Positions 15,557-19,350 of a stretch of 19,350 bases of DNA are shown here, piece after piece. The stretch is taken from positions 1 to 19,350 of the forward strand of contig CAMDFE010000003.1 in assembly GCA_945897395.1 (NCBI GenBank), written 5' to 3'. This stretch comes from Chryseobacterium gleum (GTDB taxonomy: Bacteria > Bacteroidota > Bacteroidia > Flavobacteriales_D > Sanyastnellaceae). The notes beneath the pieces were generated by a model. That model saw only the letters and a program-made list of their open reading frames with translations. It searched no databases and was not told the DNA's origin. The position numbers were made by a program, and so were the translations under genes. Each line of letters begins with the position of its first letter. Position 1 is the first letter of the stretch.

Positions 15557-16588
15557 ATGGAACAAGAACGTACTGAGCTTTCTGCTCTCGGAGAATTCAC
15601 ACTAATTAAGCATTTGACACAATACTTCCTTCCGAAAAACGAAGGGACTATTCGCGATGCCGGAGACGATGCTGCAGTGATGCAGCCGATGGAAGGAAAA
15701 CAGTTGGTAATGACAACCGACATGTTGGTGGAAGGAGTTCATTTCGATTTAATGTACACTCCGCTAAAGCATCTTGGATACAAAAGCGTTGTGGTGAATC
15801 TTTCAGACATCTGCGCCATGAATGCGACGCCCACACAGTTCACGGTAGGTTTAGCAGTGAGCAATAAATATTCTGTGGAAGCCCTTGAAGAACTTTACTC
15901 TGGAATACTTGCCGCATGCGATGCGTACGGAGTGGATATGGTTGGAGGCGATACGACTACCATTCCAACAGGATGTGTCATTTCAATTACAGCCATTGGA
16001 TACGCAAATAAAGAAGACATAGCTTTAAGAAGCACTGTGAAGGAAGGCGATTTACTTGTGGTATCGGGAGATTTAGGCGGAGCTTATATGGGGCTACAAG
16101 TATTGGAACGCGAAAAAGAAGTTTTCAAAAGTGCGCCCACTGCTCAACCGAGTTTAGAAAATTACGATTACATCTTAGCGCGACAGTTGAAGCCTGAAGC
16201 ACGACTAGACATCGTGCAATTATTAGCTAAGCTTGAAGTTAAGCCAACGGCCATGATTGACATTTCAGATGGACTCTCTTCTGAGATTCTTCATCTTGCT
16301 GAAGAGAGTGAATGCACGTTTGCCATTTACGAAGACAAATTACCCATTGCTCCTGAAACGCGCGATGCTGCCAAGGAACACAACATTGATCCAACGACAT
16401 GCGCGTTAAACGGCGGTGAAGATTACGAGTTGTTGTTTACGGTTTCACAAAACGACTTCGAAAAAATTAAAGGCAATCCAAATCTGAGTATTATTGGACA
16501 TGCCACAGAAAAAGCTGGTGAAAACCTGTTAATGACTATTGGCGGCGGTTCTGTTACACTCAGTGCTCAGGGTTGGAAGACACTATAA
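15557..16588 (+). CDS. thiL: Thiamine-monophosphate kinase
   Basis: Phosphorylates thiamine monophosphate with ATP to thiamine diphosphate, the cofactor used by the E1 partners of complexes such as that of the E2 protein in this window. Seen in 343 residues of the AIRS/PurM-like fold: GEFTLIKHL near the N-terminus, the metal/nucleotide motif DAGDDAAVM (34-42), TTDMLVEGVHF (53-63), NLSDICAMNATP (81-92), GGDTT (130-134), then IDISDGLSSEI and GGEDYELLF in the C-terminal half. The length is slightly above E. coli ThiL (325). No other thiamine gene and no TPP riboswitch is visible upstream; the gap to recJ is only 17 bp. Its last 29 bp overlap the 3' end of the NUDIX gene on the other strand. Confidence 0.95.
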   Translation: MEQERTELSALGEFTLIKHLTQYFLPKNEGTIRDAGDDAAVMQPMEGKQLVMTTDMLVEGVHFDLMYTPLKHLGYKSVVVNLSDICAMNATPTQFTVGLAVSNKYSVEALEELYSGILAACDAYGVDMVGGDTTTIPTGCVISITAIGYANKEDIALRSTVKEGDLLVVSGDLGGAYMGLQVLEREKEVFKSAPTAQPSLENYDYILARQLKPEARLDIVQLLAKLEVKPTAMIDISDGLSSEILHLAEESECTFAIYEDKLPIAPETRDAAKEHNIDPTTCALNGGEDYELLFTVSQNDFEKIKGNPNLSIIGHATEKAGENLLMTIGGGSVTLSAQGWKTL

Positions 16589-17060
16589 AGGCATCCCAAA
16601 CCAGCGAAATAGTAGCGTAAGATTCGGGCAATCTCGAAGTGAGTATATTTTGTGAACACCATTCTACCAGCTCTATTTCCTCTTCCGTTTGAGGTATTAA
16701 TCTGGGTGAGCCCTCGCATTTCATTAGAAACCACGTGCTGCGCTTCAACACCCATTTACCTTTTAACTCATAGGTATGAAAGGTATCAACCAGATGCTTT
16801 TCAATATGCATTCCAACAAGACCCGTCTCTTCTTCTACTTCACGAAGCGCGCCATCTTCATCGTTTTCACCTTTTTCAATTTTCCCCTTTGGCAAGTCCC
16901 AGTATCCTTTGCGCTTAATCATAAGATATTCACCATTCCCGTTTTCTACCAACCCGCCTGCCGCATTTATGCTTTTATAGGTCCCGAAATAGTTAACAAA
17001 CTCTTCTTGTGAAAAAGTTAATGTACGACCAAGGTGTGAGACGACGTATTTTCGCGGCAT
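16560..17060 (-). CDS. NUDIX hydrolase
   Basis: A 166-residue NUDIX-fold pyrophosphohydrolase. Seen: an N-terminal beta extension (KYVVSHLGRTLTF), the substrate-side strand AAGGLVENGNGEYLMIKR, and a perfect Nudix box GX5EX7REUXEEXGU at residues 59-81 (G59, E65, R73-E74, E77-E78, G80). The substrate cannot be told; members cleave nucleoside diphosphates linked to other groups. Start choice: ATG at 17072 (MFESMPRK) or ATG at 17060 (MPRKYVV). I prefer 17060 because family members begin near KYVV and because the near-consensus octamer AATGTTTG ends 5 nt before it; the upstream ATG lies within that octamer. The gene is wedged between thiL (29-bp tail overlap) and pyrE (start codons share CATG). 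A NUDIX gene divergent from pyrE is, to my knowledge, a recurrent Bacteroidota arrangement, possibly tied to nucleotide housekeeping. Confidence 0.9.
   Translation of the reverse strand: MPRKYVVSHLGRTLTFSQEEFVNYFGTYKSINAAGGLVENGNGEYLMIKRKGYWDLPKGKIEKGENDEDGALREVEEETGLVGMHIEKHLVDTFHTYELKGKWVLKRSTWFLMKCEGSPRLIPQTEEEIELVEWCSQNILTSRLPESYATISLVWDAFIVSSNPEH
17047..17054 (+). promoter_or_regulatory. Putative -7 promoter element for pyrE, inside the NUDIX coding region
   Basis: TATTTTCG, then CGGC, then the pyrE ATG at 17059. On the other strand the same bases encode NUDIX residues 3-5, with parts of the neighbouring codons. Confidence 0.5.
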
Positions 17061-17727
17061 GGATTCAAACATTGAAGTGGGATTACAAGTAGCTGATTAT
17101 CTTTTGCAAATTAAAGCAATTGAATTGAAACCTCAAGCCCCATTCACCTGGGCAAGCGGATTGAAGTCGCCTATTTACTGCGATAACCGCAAAACTCTTT
17201 CATTCCCTGTTTGCAGAACTCATATTCGTCAGCAGTTTGTAAATGTTATTCAAGAAAAGTTCGGAACACCTGATATTATTGCTGGTGTAGCCACTGGTGG
17301 TATTGCTATCGGTGCATTAGTTGCTCAAGAAATGGGAATTCCATACGCTTACGTTCGTAGCGAAGTTAAAAAACACGGATTAGGAAATCAGGTTGAAGGG
17401 GTAGTAGAACCGAATCAAAAAGTTGTCGTTATTGAAGATCTTATTTCAACCGGAAAAAGTAGCCTTAGCGCTGTAAGTGCTTTGCGCGAAGCCGGACTGG
17501 ATATTATGGGAATGGTGGCCATATTCACTTATGATTTTCAAATTGCGAAAGAAGCGTTTCAAGACGCTGATGTTAAATTACATACACTTACCGATTACCA
17601 CGCATTGCTTCAGCAAGCGTTGAGAAAAGAATACATCAGCGAAGAACAATTAAGCACGTTAAAAGTGTGGAGAGAAGATCCAGCCGCGTGGAGCGCTGCT
17701 TTCCTTGAAACACATTCCAATGGCTAA
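17059..17727 (+). CDS. pyrE: Orotate phosphoribosyltransferase
   Basis: Fifth step of UMP synthesis: orotate plus PRPP gives OMP and pyrophosphate; cytoplasmic dimer. Seen in 222 residues: FTWASGLKSPIYCDNRKTLSFP (F29 onward, split here: FTWASGLKSP then IYCDNRKTLSFP), the orotate/hood region; GVATGGIAIGALVAQ (76-90); the mobile catalytic loop RSEVKKHGLGNQVEG (100-114) with the conserved Lys and His; and the PRPP-binding motif VVVIEDLISTGKSS (122-135). The length fits the bacterial family. The ATG at 17059 is supported by the TATTTTCG-N4 promoter architecture and shares the palindrome CATG with the NUDIX start. No UTP-sensing attenuator of the enterobacterial type is possible, because there is essentially no leader. 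It overlaps the SRPBCC gene by 8 bp at its 3' end, so the two form an operon. Confidence 0.97.
   Translation: MDSNIEVGLQVADYLLQIKAIELKPQAPFTWASGLKSPIYCDNRKTLSFPVCRTHIRQQFVNVIQEKFGTPDIIAGVATGGIAIGALVAQEMGIPYAYVRSEVKKHGLGNQVEGVVEPNQKVVVIEDLISTGKSSLSAVSALREAGLDIMGMVAIFTYDFQIAKEAFQDADVKLHTLTDYHALLQQALRKEYISEEQLSTLKVWREDPAAWSAAFLETHSNG
17066..17073 (-). promoter_or_regulatory. Putative weak -7 element for the NUDIX gene, inside pyrE
   Basis: AATGTTTG on the minus strand, then AATCC, then ATG at 17060. One mismatch to TAnnTTTG; it lies within pyrE codons 3-5. Confidence 0.35.
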
Positions 17728-18130
17728 ATTCACAAGCAAAATTGTTGAAGTAAATGCCCCCATCGCTGAGGTGCACACCTACTTGCAAAACATGGCGAAC
17801 ATTCAACGCCTACTTCCTTTAGATAAAATTTCGAATTGGAGTAACACAGAAGATTCCTGTTGTTTTAAAATTCAAAATGTTTACACCATCGAATTGAAAC
17901 GCGTGAATGCCGTTTTGAACGATGAAGATGCTGAAACTACTTTCGAGACAACTGATAAAAGTCCCTTTCCTTTCGTGTTGAAAGCAAAATTGAAAAGCAA
18001 CGGAGCAACAACCACCGCTCATCAAGATTGCGACGCTAACATTAATCCGTTTATGGAAATGATGGTGAAAGGTCCCTTCCAACAATTATTCGATTACATG
18101 TCGGAACGTCTAGCGAAAGAATTCGTTTAG
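17720..18130 (+). CDS. SRPBCC (START-like) domain protein
   Basis: A 136-residue single-domain protein. The N-terminal strand FTSKIVEVNAPIAEVHTYLQ and helix NMANIQRLLPLD are typical of the polyketide cyclase/SRPBCC ligand-binding fold. A central beta sheet (CFKIQNVYTIELKRV) and an amphipathic C-terminal helix (FQQLFDYMSERLAKEF) follow. No catalytic residues can be assigned; the ligand is unknown. Start: the ATG at 17720, eight bases inside the end of pyrE, gives MAKFTSKIVEV; an in-frame TTG at 17705 lies further inside pyrE and is less likely. No promoter octamer precedes it, so it depends on pyrE transcription, probably with translational coupling. The pyrE/SRPBCC pairing is, to my knowledge, repeated in other Bacteroidota, which hints at a role near pyrimidine metabolism, but I cannot show one. 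Confidence 0.85.
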   Translation: MAKFTSKIVEVNAPIAEVHTYLQNMANIQRLLPLDKISNWSNTEDSCCFKIQNVYTIELKRVNAVLNDEDAETTFETTDKSPFPFVLKAKLKSNGATTTAHQDCDANINPFMEMMVKGPFQQLFDYMSERLAKEFV

Positions 18131-18138
18131 TATATTCG
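18131..18138 (+). promoter_or_regulatory. Putative -7 promoter element for the acyl-CoA synthetase gene (leaderless spacing)
   Basis: TATATTCG begins right after the SRPBCC stop codon (18128-18130). TTTC and the ATG at 18143 follow: the 4-nt architecture again. Confidence 0.5.
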
Positions 18139-18142
18139 TTTC

Positions 18143-19350
18143 ATGTATAAAAGATTATTCGACTTCGCCTACGATCAATTGGAGCATCTTCCACTTGAAG
18201 TTATGTTCCGCAGCAAATGCAACGGAGAGTGGGAAACTTACTCAACACAAAAGTTTATTGATCAGGTCAATCTACTAAGCAATGGACTTGTAGAATACGG
18301 CCTTAAACCCGGAGAAAAAGTTGCGCTAATCACCGATGCAAGCCGCACCGAATGGAACATTTGTGATCATGCCGCTTTACAAATAGGAGCTGTCGATGTT
18401 CCCATTTATCCTACCATGACCGAGCATGATATTCAATACATTTTGAATCACAGCGAGGCAACGATATGTTTCGTTTCGAACCTGGAACTACTCAACAAAA
18501 TTCGAAACATTCGTCAAAACACACCTTTATTGAAAGAAGTTTTCACCTTCGAGAAAATTGAAGGAGCTAGACATTGGAAAGAATTACTCTCATTGAATGA
18601 AGATTCTGCGGCGGAAGTTCAAACGCGAAAAGATAAAATTAAGACCGAAGACTTAGCAACAATAATCTACACTTCAGGAACTACAGGACTTCCAAAAGGA
18701 GTCATGCTTTCACATAGCAACATTGCTTCGAATGTAGAACTCTGTGTTGACAGGTTGCCTGAATTGGTAAAAGGTCAGGCACGTTGTGTGAGTTTCCTTC
18801 CCGTTTGTCACATCTTCGAGCGCATGCTGCATTACTTGTACATCAACAATAGCGTGAGCATTACGCTAACAGGAATGGACAACATTAAAGAGGATTTAAT
18901 AGCGAACAAGCCCCATATTTTCACAGCGGTTCCGCGACTCTTAGAAAAATTCTTCGACGGAATTATTGCAAAAGGCGAAGCGAATACAGGAATTAAAAAA
19001 TCCCTTTTTCAATGGGCTGTCAAACTTGCACTTCAATGGGAACCGGAAGGCGCCAACGGAAGTTGGTATGAATTCAAGTTGAAGATTGCAAAAAAGCTTG
19101 TCTTCAGCAAAGTTAAAACTGCGCTTGGCTTGACAGAAATTGGCGCCATTGCTTGTGGCTCTGCAGCTCTTCAACCGCGACTTGCTCGATTCTTTACAGC
19201 CGCGGGTATTCCAATTAAAGAAGGTTATGGACTTACAGAAACTTCTCCTGTTATTTCCGTGAATACCTTGCGTACACCAAACATGTATTATCCGGGAACA
19301 GTGGGTACTATTATACCTAAAACCGACGTGAAATTCGCTTCTGACGGAGA
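18143..19350 (+). CDS. Long-chain acyl-CoA synthetase, AMP-binding family (C-terminus outside window)
   Basis: Activates fatty acids to acyl-AMP and then acyl-CoA, feeding beta-oxidation or lipid synthesis; cytoplasmic or membrane-associated. Seen: 402 codons, open to the window edge. The ATP/AMP P-loop motif is YTSGTTGLPKGVMLSH (176-191), followed by SFLPVCHIFERM, a linker of the FAA1/long-chain type, and the adenylate motif EGYGLTETSP (360-369). Missing beyond the edge are the hinge and the C-terminal lid with its catalytic lysine, expected about 200 residues further on. The substrate chain length is inferred from resemblance to long-chain synthetases, not from a decisive residue. The gene follows SRPBCC by 12 bp but has its own promoter octamer in that gap. 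It could act upstream of the acyl-CoA dehydrogenase at 11505-12647. Confidence 0.93.
   Translation, partial: MYKRLFDFAYDQLEHLPLEVMFRSKCNGEWETYSTQKFIDQVNLLSNGLVEYGLKPGEKVALITDASRTEWNICDHAALQIGAVDVPIYPTMTEHDIQYILNHSEATICFVSNLELLNKIRNIRQNTPLLKEVFTFEKIEGARHWKELLSLNEDSAAEVQTRKDKIKTEDLATIIYTSGTTGLPKGVMLSHSNIASNVELCVDRLPELVKGQARCVSFLPVCHIFERMLHYLYINNSVSITLTGMDNIKEDLIANKPHIFTAVPRLLEKFFDGIIAKGEANTGIKKSLFQWAVKLALQWEPEGANGSWYEFKLKIAKKLVFSKVKTALGLTEIGAIACGSAALQPRLARFFTAAGIPIKEGYGLTETSPVISVNTLRTPNMYYPGTVGTIIPKTDVKFASDG

Noticed and set aside
1..19350. Search by eye for mobile elements, attachment sites, tRNA genes, toxin-antitoxin or defence genes
   Set aside because: No transposase, integrase, terminal inverted repeat, tRNA-like fold or defence domain was seen; gene content looks like core genome throughout.

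Overview
The window looks like a core-genome segment of a Bacteroidota chromosome, most likely Flavobacteriales (Fluviicola/Crocinitomicaceae-like). I infer this from the gene families: a TPR/PD40 envelope protein with a Sec signal, a lipoprotein with DCGG cysteine repeats, a divergent NUDIX/pyrE pair and an SRPBCC gene behind pyrE. Shine-Dalgarno sequences are almost absent, and TAnnTTTG-type -7 boxes occur instead. There are no rRNA or tRNA genes, insertion sequences, prophage genes or CRISPR arrays. Coding density is very high and no gene-free stretch exceeds about 110 bases.

Layout. Minus strand, 1-4569: the 5' part of a TPR/PD40 envelope protein gene (runs off the left edge), a lipoyl-bearing 2-oxoacid dehydrogenase E2, an O-antigen-ligase-like membrane protein and an ElaA-like acetyltransferase. 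Plus strand, 4641-6506: an ABC-F ATPase, tail-to-tail with the next gene. Minus strand, 6509-13725: Kup potassium transporter, a zinc-less MDR quinone oxidoreductase, a large membrane-anchored protein of unknown function, an acyl-CoA dehydrogenase, and a cysteine-repeat lipoprotein. Plus strand, 13815-16588: recJ and thiL. A minus-strand NUDIX gene then lies between thiL and pyrE and touches or overlaps both. Plus strand, 17059-19350: pyrE, an SRPBCC protein, and a long-chain acyl-CoA synthetase that runs off the right edge.

Most genes are independent housekeeping units: DNA repair (RecJ), thiamine diphosphate synthesis (ThiL), pyrimidine synthesis (PyrE), potassium uptake, and acyl-CoA and 2-oxoacid catabolism (E2, acyl-CoA dehydrogenase, acyl-CoA synthetase). 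Likely two-gene operons are E2/PD40 protein, ElaA-like/O-antigen-ligase-like, unknown 633-aa/MDR, and pyrE/SRPBCC; three of these have overlapping stop and start codons.

The most striking signal is regulatory. Every transcription-unit head in the window carries an octamer matching TAnn-TT(T/C)G (two with one mismatch) just upstream of its start codon. In five units the gap between octamer and start codon is exactly 4 nt, in one it is 5 nt and in one 6 nt. If the octamer is the Bacteroidota -7 element, these mRNAs begin at or next to the start codon, so they are leaderless. The extreme case is NUDIX/pyrE, where a single CATG palindrome supplies both divergent start codons and each promoter octamer lies inside or across the other gene's first codons. 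I found no convincing new defence, mobile or biosynthetic system.
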